Shown here in pieces: positions 9,401 through 17,194 of a stretch of DNA of 64,000 bases; positions within the stretch are counted from its first letter, which is position 1; the number at the start of each line of letters is the position of its first letter. A program made the position numbers and the translations under genes. The DNA lies in NCBI GenBank assembly GCA_031402435.1, contig JANNSJ010000024.1:1-64000 (forward strand), in the 5' to 3' direction. The DNA is from UBA11986 sp031402435 (lineage in GTDB: Bacteria > Bacteroidota > Ignavibacteria > UBA10030 > UBA6906). The notes beneath the pieces are model-generated. The model had not been told where the DNA came from. It saw nothing but the letters and a program-made list of their open reading frames with translations, and made no database searches.

Positions 9401-9981
9401 GTCAACCCAGTGTTGACCGGATTCCAACTTGTGCCGAGATTGGTTGAGAGGAATATACCGTTGTTCGTCCCGGCAAATAGGTTCGCTCCGGAAGAAGCCA
9501 GTGCGTTGATGGATAGGTTTGTGATTCCTGAATTCGATGCCGTCCAGTTAGCACCATTGTTCGTAGACTTGAACACACCCGAGCCTGTTCCGGCGTAGAT
9601 GTTGCCACCATTGGCTGCCAGAGCATAGACGTATGACGCAGTAAGCCCCGTGTTGACAACGGTCCAGCTTGAGCCGCCATTTGTGGAGAGAAATACTCCC
9701 GCTGCTGTCCCGGCAAAGAGATTCGATCCGCTTGCCAGTATTGCGACAACAGTAAGGCTTGTCAACCCGGTGTTCGATGCAGCCCAGTTCGATCCATTGT
9801 CTGTGGAAACAAAAACGCCTCCGCCTTCTGTACTGACGTACAGAGTCGAACCGACCTTTTCAAAACAGTACATGCTGTTGACAGTGATACCTGTACTGCT
9901 GCTTACCCATTGCGCCACTGATAACTGTTGCGCCATGATGAGTGCAAAGGAGATGCTTAGAACTCTTAGCAGTGATTTCAT
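6478..9981 (-). CDS. Large type IX-secreted BNR/VCBS-repeat protein
   Basis: About 1167 residues from the ATG at 9981, chosen because GAGG lies 6 bases upstream and the protein opens with a signal peptide (MKSLLRVLSISFALIMAQQLSVAQ). Order: seven or more BNR-type repeats with the STNNGxxW core (30-300), an IPT/TIG domain (about 310-390, ITSFTPSSGSAGADVIINGTGF), FG-GAP/VCBS repeats with D-x-D-G-D calcium loops (about 400-760, for example GDFDGDGKTDIATA), a second photosynthesis-assembly-factor-like propeller (about 770-1060, WAVGANGTICRY) and a type IX sorting domain (NYPNPFNPTTTIQFAI to the terminal KKLLLLK). Probably a cell-surface or released adhesin-like protein; no catalytic motif seen. 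It lies 21 bases upstream of the frameshifted repeat gene. Confidence 0.93.
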   Translation of the reverse strand: MKSLLRVLSISFALIMAQQLSVAQWVSSSTGITVNSMYCFEKVGSTLYVSTEGGGVFVSTDNGSNWAASNTGLTSLTVVAILASGSNLFAGTAAGVFLSTNGGSSWTVVNTGLTASYVYALAANGGNIYAGTGSGVFKSTNNGANWTASNSGITNLSINALASSGANLFAGTNNGIFLSTNLGTSWNPVNTGLTFTFITALFAHGTNIYAATSSQGVFLSTNNGGNWTQRNTGLTSLATTGFASSGSNVFCSTYFGVFLSTNNGTTWSAANTGLTGISIYTMTVFGPYAYAGTLSNKVFRRPLSEMVSVPFEITSFTPSSGSAGADVIINGTGFSGSPQGTIVRFGTAQATVSNVTATTITAQAPPNATYGPITVTTANKNAASRNPFLVTFGGGGFGGTSWDPNIPLGMTSNSQSVAFADLDGDTRLDIILPQYAGSTVRVARNASTGTGDFTFNTSTDVGTGWLVPRGVVTADFDGDGKLDIVTACTGAASPGRVSILKNLSTSGSLTFAAGVVFRDTTDFLYIPYDVAVGDFDGDGKTDIATASQLGSSFWMHAFRNVGSVGSITASSLEHPVKFAAGSNARKIRTADIDGDGKLDIVVLTADGATNAMYVYRNTTTGSTISFAAAIDLPMNNGAVDVSLGDLNADGKPDMLVLNSVVAGASFDVLQNNSTIGAIAFGNAASVTMPENEFQCAIGDVDGDARPDVLVISAGRMYGFRNLNTGGTITTQSFDARVTIGAITSATSSWFAAADLDRDSKPEIVVAYYSAASNNVVVLKNRISPGFTPTPIPTGTNADLDGVSFIDRNRGCIAGRGGIVRITTDGGLTWTGSPTGTSADLTDIDLIGSKGFITGNGGLICVSTDGGGSWVPFTTGTSETFNGSSFTSETAGWAVGTGGIICVFNGTNWTPQPTGTTIEFKSVFGLGSTGWAVGANGTICRYIESSWVPQATGTTVTFNDVAFADANTGFAVGQSATICKTTNGGTTWTPINTGYSGLNIRSIKIANANLAWATADGGVVLQTADGGATWTSTYLGSANLKGIEFVGGRGIIVGDGGTGYSFQTDLVSVRENPATSGIPTGFALNHNYPNPFNPTTTIQFAIPAGVSVHTSLRVYDILGREVSTLINEEMTPGNYDIAFDARGFASGTYVYQLRAGSFVSTKKLLLLK

Positions 9982-10041
9982 TCTGTACCTCGTTGTTGGA
10001 ATTGGGACCATTTCCTCGTCAGGGTCGGTGTGAATGTGACA

Positions 10042-10527
10042 CTACAGATTGGTGGTAGCCCGGATCGAAACCACTTTGGTGCTTGATCCGGTTAACGTCA
10101 GCGAGCAAAAAGTGATGACCACTTGAGAGCCGCTTGCCGCAACTGTTATCGTTCCTGTTGTGCCCGGCCAGGCGGTCGTCGGATCGTAGTATTCAACAAA
10201 TACTTTGCCCGTGGTTACCTGCGCGACATCCGTGACGATTGTGTACGTTCCGGGTGCAGGTCGTGTCGTTCCGGAAAAAATCATCGCTACTCCGGTTGGT
10301 GCGCCGGTTGTGTCAGTGTGGAACTCAGCAAAGTAATTGCTCCCAAGCACATGGCATACCGCTCTGATAATGTTTTTTGTCGTTCCGTCGGCAGCGATAA
10401 CATCGGTTGTGAAGTTGCAGTTGCCGGCGTTGTTGCTGGGAGCCGTTGTCTCTTCGTCTTTCTTGCATCCTGCGACCATGAGAACGAGAAAGATGGATAT
10501 TGCGAACAACGTATTTGATGCTTTCAT
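10042..10527 (-). CDS. Small lipoprotein of unknown function
   Basis: 161 residues from the ATG at 10527, which follows a GAGGGG Shine-Dalgarno. Signal peptide MKASNTLFAISIFLVLMVAGC with lipobox MVAGC, then a charged KKDEE linker. The rest is a Thr/Gly/Val-rich beta domain containing two cysteines (CNFTTD, CHVLGSN) plus a third (TFCSLTLTG). No family recognised. It sits between two type IX-secreted genes with gaps of 40 and 60 bases, so probably in the same transcript. Confidence 0.8.
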   Translation of the reverse strand: MKASNTLFAISIFLVLMVAGCKKDEETTAPSNNAGNCNFTTDVIAADGTTKNIIRAVCHVLGSNYFAEFHTDTTGAPTGVAMIFSGTTRPAPGTYTIVTDVAQVTTGKVFVEYYDPTTAWPGTTGTITVAASGSQVVITFCSLTLTGSSTKVVSIRATTNL

Positions 10528-10567
10528 GTGACCCCTCATAAATAAGTAAGTGATTTGGTTTGAGTTG

Positions 10568-12712
10568 TTATTTTAACAAAAGCATTGGTCTCGTTTCCGA
10601 ACGATGTCCCGCGGTGAACTGGTAGTAATAGATTCCACTTGCGAGTACAGAGGGCGCGAAGGTAGTCTCATAGCTTCCCGCAGCGAGATGTTCATTTAGC
10701 AGGGTTGCGACTTCGCGGCCCAGCATATCGTAAACCTTGAGACTCGCAAAGCTAGTGGCTTTCAGTTGAAAGCTTATTCTCGTGCTCGGATTGAAAGGGT
10801 TTGGATAGTTTTGTTCCAGGGCAAAACTTTCCGGTACGCCGCCTGGGATTTCCTTGACACCTGTAATCTGTGAGAGCGACCGCTTGTACACACCGAGATA
10901 ACTCGCATACATGCTTGTTCCAAACGCTGTGAGCGAATTGACCGAAGACGGGTTCGGCAATCCATCGTTCACAGGAGTCCAATTTGCTCCATTGTTACTC
11001 GTGCGATAGATACCTTTTGCCCAGGTCGGTCCCTGATTGTTGAATCCCGCGAACACGAACTGGCCTAGTGAGTAGAGTGTGAAGAGATAGCTCCCGGAAG
11101 GGATACCTGTGCTCGCAACTGTCCAATTCCCACCGTTGTTTGTTGAGGTCCAGACCGAACCGCTTCCCGCGCCGAATGATGTTGTGAGGCCTGCGAGGAG
11201 AGTTGTGCCGTTGCGTACAATCGAACACACGTCTCTGCTGAACGCAGGCAATCCGCTGCTTGATGCTGTCCACGTTGCGCCATTATCTGTGGAGCGGTAC
11301 ACGCCATTGGACTGAATACCTGCCCATAAGTCGGTCCCATCGACAAAGATCGTATTCACTCCGCTGAAACTCGGAAGTCCTGTTCCGGGGCCTGTCCAAC
11401 TCGCACCGTCGTTGGTCGATACATAAATTCCTCCGGTTATGCCGGCACCACCATATACTGAGTTTCCTCCCGCCGACATTGTGTTTATGTATGGATTCGT
11501 GATTCCATTATTCATCGGAACCCAACTCGCTCCATTGTCCGATGAACGGAAGACAAGCCCGGCTGCGGCAAAGATATATGACCCATGCGTCGTCATTCCG
11601 ACGACCCCCGTTCCAAGTGGCAAACCGTTGTTGGCCGGTGTCCAGGTTGTTCCTTCATCCTGGGTTCTGGAAATACCTCCGGCATGTCCGGCAAAGAGAG
11701 TCGAACCAGAGGCAGTCATCGCAAACGCATTTGCATTCCTCAGTCCCGAATTCGATGCGAACCAGTTTGCCCCGTTATTCGTTGATGCGTAAATGCCAAC
11801 CCCCAATCCCACGAACACTTTTCCCCCAGTTCCAAATCCAATGCAGTTCGGAGAGGGCGAGTAGAGTCCGGACTTTACTGAAACCCACGACGAACCATTG
11901 TCTGTGGAGCGGTACACCCCGCCAGTATCAACGCCGTTACGAGCGCCCGTGACGGAGGCGAAGAGAGAGGTGCCGTTTGAACCAAGTGCAGCCACTGTGG
12001 CTCTCACATTCATTCCATTTCCACTGCTGACCCAGTTGACTCCTCCATTTGTTGATACGTGGACTGCTGAGTCGGAGGTAGCTGCGAATACATTCAAGCC
12101 ATGAACGGCGAGCCCGTTCACCGAACGCGTGTTTCCGATCCCCGTACTTGATTGCGACCATGTTGCACCATTGTCCGTCGAAGCCCACACGCCTTTTCCA
12201 CCGAGGCCGGCAAGGAGTCTTGTTCCGATTGTTGCAACCGTCAAGACAATATTGTTGGATGGTGGAAAGCCAGTCGCTTGTAACCAGCTTGCGCCATCAT
12301 TCGTGGAACGGTAAACGCCAAAGACGTTTGTTCCGACGATGAGGGTGTTGTCGATTACGCCCATCGACAACACTTGTGCAGGAACCGTACCTCTTAGAGA
12401 CCAACTGTTGCCGTTGTCAGTCGAGTAATATACCTTGTCCACCGATGCAGCGAAAAGGTTTGCTCCTGACCTGACAACCGCAACCGGGCTGGCAGCTCCA
12501 TCCATTCCGGAGTTTGCAGATGTCCACGTTGTGCCATTAGTATTGGATTTGTTGAAGCCATTTCCCCCGGCAAAGATGTAACCGCTCGAAGCGTCGTTGA
12601 AGATGACACTAATCGAGCCGCCTTCAGGTCCATTGGTTTGGGTCCACTGACCCATGGCGGGATCAACTCCGCAGAATGCAATGGCGAGCAGTGCCATCAG
12701 AGTGTTTCTCAT
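10568..12712 (-). CDS. Type IX-secreted BNR-repeat (sialidase-like propeller) protein
   Basis: About 714 residues from the ATG at 12712, which follows GAGGGG by 5 bases and opens a signal peptide (MRNTLMALLAIAFCGVDPAMGQ). The body consists of more than ten BNR/Asp-box style repeats, each containing VYRSTDNGATW or a close variant about every 45 residues, predicted to fold as beta-propellers. The C terminus is a type IX sorting domain (NYPNPFNPSTRISFQL, VYDMLGREVATLLNE, ending RPMLLLK). The Asp-box alone does not make it a sialidase; no catalytic arginine triad was identified. First large gene of the minus-strand cluster running to 4761. Confidence 0.93.
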   Translation of the reverse strand: MRNTLMALLAIAFCGVDPAMGQWTQTNGPEGGSISVIFNDASSGYIFAGGNGFNKSNTNGTTWTSANSGMDGAASPVAVVRSGANLFAASVDKVYYSTDNGNSWSLRGTVPAQVLSMGVIDNTLIVGTNVFGVYRSTNDGASWLQATGFPPSNNIVLTVATIGTRLLAGLGGKGVWASTDNGATWSQSSTGIGNTRSVNGLAVHGLNVFAATSDSAVHVSTNGGVNWVSSGNGMNVRATVAALGSNGTSLFASVTGARNGVDTGGVYRSTDNGSSWVSVKSGLYSPSPNCIGFGTGGKVFVGLGVGIYASTNNGANWFASNSGLRNANAFAMTASGSTLFAGHAGGISRTQDEGTTWTPANNGLPLGTGVVGMTTHGSYIFAAAGLVFRSSDNGASWVPMNNGITNPYINTMSAGGNSVYGGAGITGGIYVSTNDGASWTGPGTGLPSFSGVNTIFVDGTDLWAGIQSNGVYRSTDNGATWTASSSGLPAFSRDVCSIVRNGTTLLAGLTTSFGAGSGSVWTSTNNGGNWTVASTGIPSGSYLFTLYSLGQFVFAGFNNQGPTWAKGIYRTSNNGANWTPVNDGLPNPSSVNSLTAFGTSMYASYLGVYKRSLSQITGVKEIPGGVPESFALEQNYPNPFNPSTRISFQLKATSFASLKVYDMLGREVATLLNEHLAAGSYETTFAPSVLASGIYYYQFTAGHRSETRPMLLLK

Positions 12713-12780
12713 TGCAGCCCCTCGAAAAAATTGAACAACGACGTTTGCAATCACTCAGGTCAATCATCCCGGCTGCCGGA

Positions 12781-12825
12781 AGAGGGGAGTTTGCAGCGCC
12801 TCAACAGTGAATTATGCTCCCCTCT
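12781..12825. repeat. Inverted repeat between half-receiver gene and secreted-protein gene
   Basis: AGAGGGGAG and CTCCCCTCT form perfect 9-bp arms around 27 bases. It is in the 129-base gap upstream of the 12712 gene. No T-run follows, so it is not an ordinary terminator; an attenuator or operator role is only a guess. Confidence 0.4.
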
Positions 12826-12841
12826 CCGCAGCCAGGCTGAA

Positions 12842-13036
12842 CTACTTGCCATTGTTACCGAACCCGATCGTTGATGCATGGGCAAGGACAAGGTGGATCG
12901 GAACGCGTTCGCAAATCTGTTCGGCGGTTTCTTTGTCCGTTGCTGTCATGATGTTGTAGCCTTCGCGTGTCAGGATTTCCCGGAGCCGTCGCAACTCTTG
13001 TGTCTCCGGGTCAATGATCAACAGAAATTTTTCCAT
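12842..13036 (-). CDS. Truncated, degenerate receiver-like protein
   Basis: 64 residues starting MEKFLLIIDPETQELRRL. The sequence follows the first half of a response-regulator receiver domain: beta1 FLLIID (D9 in the acidic pocket), alpha1 ELRRLREILTREG, beta2 YNIMTAT, alpha2 ETAEQICERVP, beta3 HLVLA. It ends just after beta3. The phospho-acceptor Asp that should follow beta3 is replaced (LVLAHAS). So this is either a remnant or a small non-phosphorylated partner. There is no clear Shine-Dalgarno. A strong sigma-54 promoter lies just upstream and the activator gene, which lacks a receiver of its own, follows at 13241-14974. Confidence 0.6.
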   Translation of the reverse strand: MEKFLLIIDPETQELRRLREILTREGYNIMTATDKETAEQICERVPIHLVLAHASTIGFGNNGK

Positions 13037-13066
13037 GGAGAGTAGAAATGATTGATGAATGTAGAA

Positions 13067-13084
13067 GAGCAACAGCCGTGCCGG
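13067..13084 (-). promoter_or_regulatory. Sigma-54 promoter upstream of the half-receiver gene
   Basis: On the minus strand the sequence reads CCGGCACGGCTGTTGCTC. The -24 GG (13082-13081) and -12 GC (13070-13069) are exactly 10 bases apart. All consensus positions of TGGCACG-N4-TTGCW match except the first T (C here). The predicted start is near 13057, about 20 bases before the ATG at 13036. rpoN is present at 53609-55063. Confidence 0.8.
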
Positions 13085-13142
13085 AAGTTGGGATTGGGAA
13101 AACCATCCAGAATTTCAAAGAAATGGCTGGGTGAGGGAAGTT

Positions 13143-13196
13143 TTGTCGGAAGGATGCGACAAGTGCGGACAACGGTTTGTCGCGATCCTGCGACAA
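13143..13196. promoter_or_regulatory. Two tandem palindromic activator sites (putative enhancer)
   Basis: Site 1, 13177-13196: TTGTCGC-N6-GCGACAA, perfect dyad. Site 2, 13143-13162: TTGTCGG-N6-GCGACAA, one mismatch. Their centres are 34 bp apart (about three helical turns) and lie 70-105 bp upstream of the sigma-54 -24 element, the normal place for an enhancer-binding protein. They lie between the activator gene stop (13241) and the promoter. Confidence 0.7.
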
Positions 13197-13240
13197 GTCA
13201 GGGAAGGACTACAGGCAATAACCGCTGCGGAAACGAAGGG

Positions 13241-14974
13241 TTAGAACTCTATTTCCAGCTGAGAAAGGAGTCTGTAGAAGTGTGTACGGTTGATGCCAAG
13301 TTGCTTGGCCGCTTCAGCAGCAGAGCCTGCCTGTTTCATTGTCTTCATGATGTAGAGCTTGCGGAATTCAGTCTCGGCGTCGAGGAGCGATTTTCCGAAG
13401 CCGACGTTCGGCTCGTCAGAAGCTTGTTCAACGAGTTCAGGGGGAAGGTCGGCGACTTCTATGGTCACGCCTTTTACAAGAACCACTGATCGATGGATGA
13501 CGTTCTCCAACTCACGAACATTGCCGGGCCATGAGTAATGTTCAAGGATTGCGAGGGCCTTCTCTGAAACCTTCGGCGGAGGAGAGGGAGAAAGCTTCTT
13601 CAGGAAACAATCCACAAGCTCGGAGATGTCCTCCTTGCGCTCACGCAAGGGAGGCATTGTAAGTTCGATAACCTTCAGCCGGTAGTATAGATCTTCGCGG
13701 AACGTTCCCTTGTCAATCATCTCGGCAATGTTGCGGTTCGTGGCGGCAATAAAGCGAACATCAATGCGTTTTGCTTCAACGCTTCCCAGCCGCTCGATTT
13801 CCTTCGTCTGGATCACTCTCAAGAGCTTTGCTTGTAAATTCAAACTCAACTCTCCCACTTCATCGAGGAAGATTGTCCCGCCATCCGCCGTCTCAAGTTT
13901 GCCCGGTTTGGTCTTCGTTGCGCCGGTGAACGCGCCGCTTTCGTATCCGAACAGCTCCGATTCAAGCAGGTCGTGTGGGATGGCGCTGCAGTTGATCGTG
14001 ACGATGGGTTTGGCAGCGCGCAGACTGTTCTGATGAATCACGTGGGCGAGCAAGTCCTTGCCGGTGCCGTTCTCGCCGAGGATGAACACGGAAGCATCCG
14101 TCGGGGCGATTTTCATGCAGAGCTTGAGAATGTCAAACAACTTTCTGCCCGAGCCGATGATGGACTCGCACAGGAACTCCTTCCTCAAGTCGGAGAACTT
14201 CATCGTGGCTTCAGTGAGAAGCTTGTTCTGGAGTCTGGAAATCTCTCCGGAAGTCTCAAGCCCGTGAACGATTTGTCTTGCAAAGGAGAGGAGGAACACG
14301 AGTTCGGCTTCCGAGAACGGATTGGCGGTGTTTCTTCTATCGAGATAGACAGCGCCCTTCACCTTTGCATCCAGCACGAGCGGGACACACATGACCGCCT
14401 TGATACCGAGCCTGATCACGCTGTTGTTGGACGTGCGTTCCGGATCGTCCGGCTTCTGGATGTCTGTCGTAGGTTCAGATTTTGCAATAGTACTTCTGAT
14501 GACGCTCATGCTCATCTCTTTTGCTGAGGGTTCAGCGTCAGGATGCATGTTGCGGGCGAAGATATCAACGGGCGCTCCGGCCTGATCCACCAACACGATG
14601 AAACCTGCATCAGCATGCAATTCCTTCACCACGGTATCGATGGCAATCTCCATCAGGGACTTCATCTCAGTTTCTGATGAAAAAGCGATCCCCGCTGTGT
14701 AGAGGACTTCAAGTCTGCGCCGTTCCTCGTTCAACTGCTCGAAACGCTGCTGCATTTTCTCGTGCTCATCCATAACCGAGCTGATGTCATTGGAGATCAT
14801 CCGCTGTGATTCCATCATCAGCTTGAAAATCCGGTCGATGGATTTCTGCACCTCGGGGGAAGTGTTGGATGACTTCACCAGAGCAGAAAGCTCCATGAAT
14901 GACGTTGAGAGGCGGCCAATGGTGTCGCTCAGTGTCTTCTGGATACGGGGACGTAGTTCGGGAATAGATGTCAT
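13241..14974 (-). CDS. Sigma-54-dependent activator (GAF-AAA+-Fis)
   Basis: 577 residues from the ATG at 14974. Coiled-coil-rich N terminus (1-100, including MQQRFEQLNEERRRLEVLY), GAF sensor domain (about 105-250), AAA+ sigma-54 interaction domain (about 265-500) and Fis-type HTH (about 540-577, AAEAAKQLGINRTHFYRLL). The AAA+ domain has Walker A GENGTGKD, the GAFTGA loop that touches sigma-54, and Walker B TIFLDEVGEL, so it should be a working ATPase. There is no receiver domain, so the GAF ligand or another protein probably controls it. It is transcribed toward its presumed target promoter at 13067-13084. Confidence 0.92.
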   Translation of the reverse strand: MTSIPELRPRIQKTLSDTIGRLSTSFMELSALVKSSNTSPEVQKSIDRIFKLMMESQRMISNDISSVMDEHEKMQQRFEQLNEERRRLEVLYTAGIAFSSETEMKSLMEIAIDTVVKELHADAGFIVLVDQAGAPVDIFARNMHPDAEPSAKEMSMSVIRSTIAKSEPTTDIQKPDDPERTSNNSVIRLGIKAVMCVPLVLDAKVKGAVYLDRRNTANPFSEAELVFLLSFARQIVHGLETSGEISRLQNKLLTEATMKFSDLRKEFLCESIIGSGRKLFDILKLCMKIAPTDASVFILGENGTGKDLLAHVIHQNSLRAAKPIVTINCSAIPHDLLESELFGYESGAFTGATKTKPGKLETADGGTIFLDEVGELSLNLQAKLLRVIQTKEIERLGSVEAKRIDVRFIAATNRNIAEMIDKGTFREDLYYRLKVIELTMPPLRERKEDISELVDCFLKKLSPSPPPKVSEKALAILEHYSWPGNVRELENVIHRSVVLVKGVTIEVADLPPELVEQASDEPNVGFGKSLLDAETEFRKLYIMKTMKQAGSAAEAAKQLGINRTHFYRLLSQLEIEF

Positions 14975-15025
14975 TTGTTTTGTCAGTCCTACGGGAAGAA
15001 TATAACCAGAAGAAACCTTCCATGC

Positions 15026-15120
15026 CAGAGTTGGCAATGCTCAAGTTCTACTGCTTGGAATCGATGAAGTGGGACGACCGTCTCTGGTCGTCTCCATAAA
15101 ACTTGAGCAACCCGGCTCTG
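15026..15120. repeat. Nested inverted repeat (~95 bp) upstream of the activator gene
   Basis: Outer arms: CAGAGTTGGCAATGCTCAAGTT at 15026-15047 (one 22-base arm, two parts) pairs with AACTTGAGCA...GGCTCTG at 15100-15120. Inner arms GACGACC/GGTCGTC (15073-15092) surround GTCTCT. The structure has the look of a dispersed intergenic element; only one copy is in this window. It lies in the leader region of the 14974 gene. Confidence 0.6.
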
Positions 15121-15136
15121 TCTTTGTTTCTGAGCT

Positions 15137-17194
15137 TCAGCGGCTTCTTTGATAGAATTGCAAAAGTCTTCGAACTGATGCAGCAGTCGAGTCATTGGGC
15201 GCAAGCTCGAGGAACTTCTCAAAGTAGGGAATCATCTCTTTGTGTCTACCCATTTCAAAAAGACAAGCTCCGGTATTCTTCCAGGCTGAGGGATACGTTG
15301 AATCTGTCTCCACACCACGCAATAAATAGGGGAGCGCTTCATCGAGTTGGTGTCTATAGCTTCCCAAAAGAGTCCCCAGATTGAACGCGGCCATTGAAAC
15401 GTTTGGATCCTGTTCAAGAGCCTTGTAGAACAATGTTGTGGCCTCGTCGAGACGGCCTGCTTTCACGTACTCGCTGCCCAGATTCACAAACACCCATGCC
15501 TCTTGCTCCCCAAGCTGGATGGCTTTCTCGTATGCATGGATTCCACGGGATGCATATCCGGCATTCACGAATATCTGTGCGCCGTTCGCCCATCTGCGGC
15601 TGTTCGTCGAATCGGTTGCAAGGCATTTTTCCGCGAAGATGCTTCCACGCTCATTATTGTGTCGATCCCGATAGTACGTCCAGAGATCTTCATATGCGTA
15701 AGCCAGGGCGCCGTTCCCCCAGAGTCGGTCATCGGGCAGGTATTCGTATCGTGCAACAGAAGCAGTCTCCGTCGCGTTCACAGCAACATACGCCGCTGAA
15801 TGCAATCCTGTAACTATCACGATCATGACCAACATTCTCCTACGCAGTGCCTCCGTCTCGATTCCCCGGACCCAAGTGAACGCGGCAGTAAGTACACATC
15901 CGAGCGCGTAGAGTGATGCCAGATCCCAGTCCCGACTCATGCCAATATCGAAATTCATGAAGAACGTAAAAGCCAGGCCGGCGCATCCCAGGATCGTGGC
16001 GAATATCCATTGCGGGTCTCTTGCTGTGAATTTTCTTACGACTGTTGCCGCGAGAAGCAGGATGATGAGTAACGAGAATGGTGAAACAAGACTGTGCAAG
16101 TTTGCAAGATCGATGAAGTGCCAGGGAGAAAAGAGTGTATAGCCATGCCAACCGCTAGTGCGCATTGTGAATGGGACAAAATGCGAACCACTCTCATCAA
16201 GAAAAATAGCTTTGAAGGATTCCAGCGTGTATCCGCCTATCCATAGCAGCGGCACAACCGTTCCAATCATCGCCACAACGGATATTGCCATCCCAATAAA
16301 CCGACGTCTGATGAATGCTTGATAGAAGAGAAAGAGCATCGCAATCCCCATGCATGCCATCCCGAAGTGGCACACGATGAGTAAACCAAATGCAATTGAG
16401 GGAAAGACGAGATGCATTTTCGCATCGAGGTATGCGAACGAGAGCCACGCAAAAAGAAGGAACGCGAGATATGCCATCGTGTACGTCTCGACATAGCCAA
16501 AGAACAACTGGCTGCCTCCGCTGACAAGGATAAACAACCACACGAGCAACCGGTCCAATGGTGTGGATGCAAAGTACTTCACCAGCTTTGATACGACAAG
16601 AACTGCTGCCACACCGCAAGCGATGCTGAGGATCTGGAACGCAAGCTGGCTGCCTTGTTCAATGTTCATTGCCGAAAGAAACGAAGATAACTTCCATAAG
16701 ATGAACCCGGGGAGCGGAGCATTCTTGTATCCGGAAGGGATTTGCTCCGCCATTGATATTGCGGAGAGGTTGCGCATGGCAAGGAGGCCGTCACCCAGAA
16801 AGAATGTGCGCTGCCTTCCGTACCATAGCATAAGCGTCACGGCGACAATGCCTGTTCCTGCAAGGAGAATTCTCCATGAAATGGAAACTCGCTGAGCTCG
16901 CTCTATCCCGCTCTGCAACAGGTCGAGTATGGCTTGCTGCACACGCGGAATCAACGCAATCATCATGCTCAGGAAAGCGCCGAACTTAACGGGCGAGGAA
17001 ACAAATGCGAAGACGTGAACACCCCAATTCACTCCGGATGGAAAGAAGGACGTGTAAAGATGTAACAACGCGAGGAGTGCGCCAAAGGTGGTGAGTATCA
17101 ATGCGGGAGAGTTGGGGCGCATTAACAGGTTCTCAACCGCTTCTCGCAAATGACCAGGGGTTCTCTTATTAGACACTTTCATACCAACATTCAT
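15137..17194 (-). CDS. Polytopic membrane protein with C-terminal TPR repeats
   Basis: 685 residues. N-terminal two-thirds (about 30-480) carries roughly ten to twelve hydrophobic segments (for example LALLHLYTSFFPSGVNWGVHVF, VAAVLVVSKLVKYF, YLAFLLFAWLSFAYL), resembling integral-membrane glycosyltransferase-like proteins. The last ~180 residues hold four TPR units (AWVFVNLGSEYVKAGRLDEA, AAFNLGTLLGSYRHQLDEA, AWKNTGACLFEMGRHKEM). The ATG at 17194 overlaps the stop of the upstream kinase gene (ATGA, 17191-17194), so translation is coupled. No catalytic motif can be named with confidence. Context suggests it works with, or is controlled by, the membrane kinase. Confidence 0.85.
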   Translation of the reverse strand: MNVGMKVSNKRTPGHLREAVENLLMRPNSPALILTTFGALLALLHLYTSFFPSGVNWGVHVFAFVSSPVKFGAFLSMMIALIPRVQQAILDLLQSGIERAQRVSISWRILLAGTGIVAVTLMLWYGRQRTFFLGDGLLAMRNLSAISMAEQIPSGYKNAPLPGFILWKLSSFLSAMNIEQGSQLAFQILSIACGVAAVLVVSKLVKYFASTPLDRLLVWLFILVSGGSQLFFGYVETYTMAYLAFLLFAWLSFAYLDAKMHLVFPSIAFGLLIVCHFGMACMGIAMLFLFYQAFIRRRFIGMAISVVAMIGTVVPLLWIGGYTLESFKAIFLDESGSHFVPFTMRTSGWHGYTLFSPWHFIDLANLHSLVSPFSLLIILLLAATVVRKFTARDPQWIFATILGCAGLAFTFFMNFDIGMSRDWDLASLYALGCVLTAAFTWVRGIETEALRRRMLVMIVIVTGLHSAAYVAVNATETASVARYEYLPDDRLWGNGALAYAYEDLWTYYRDRHNNERGSIFAEKCLATDSTNSRRWANGAQIFVNAGYASRGIHAYEKAIQLGEQEAWVFVNLGSEYVKAGRLDEATTLFYKALEQDPNVSMAAFNLGTLLGSYRHQLDEALPYLLRGVETDSTYPSAWKNTGACLFEMGRHKEMIPYFEKFLELAPNDSTAASVRRLLQFYQRSR

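Noticed and set aside
10568..12712. Sialidase annotation for the BNR protein
   Set aside because: Asp-box repeats alone; no catalytic Arg triad, Tyr/Glu pair identified.
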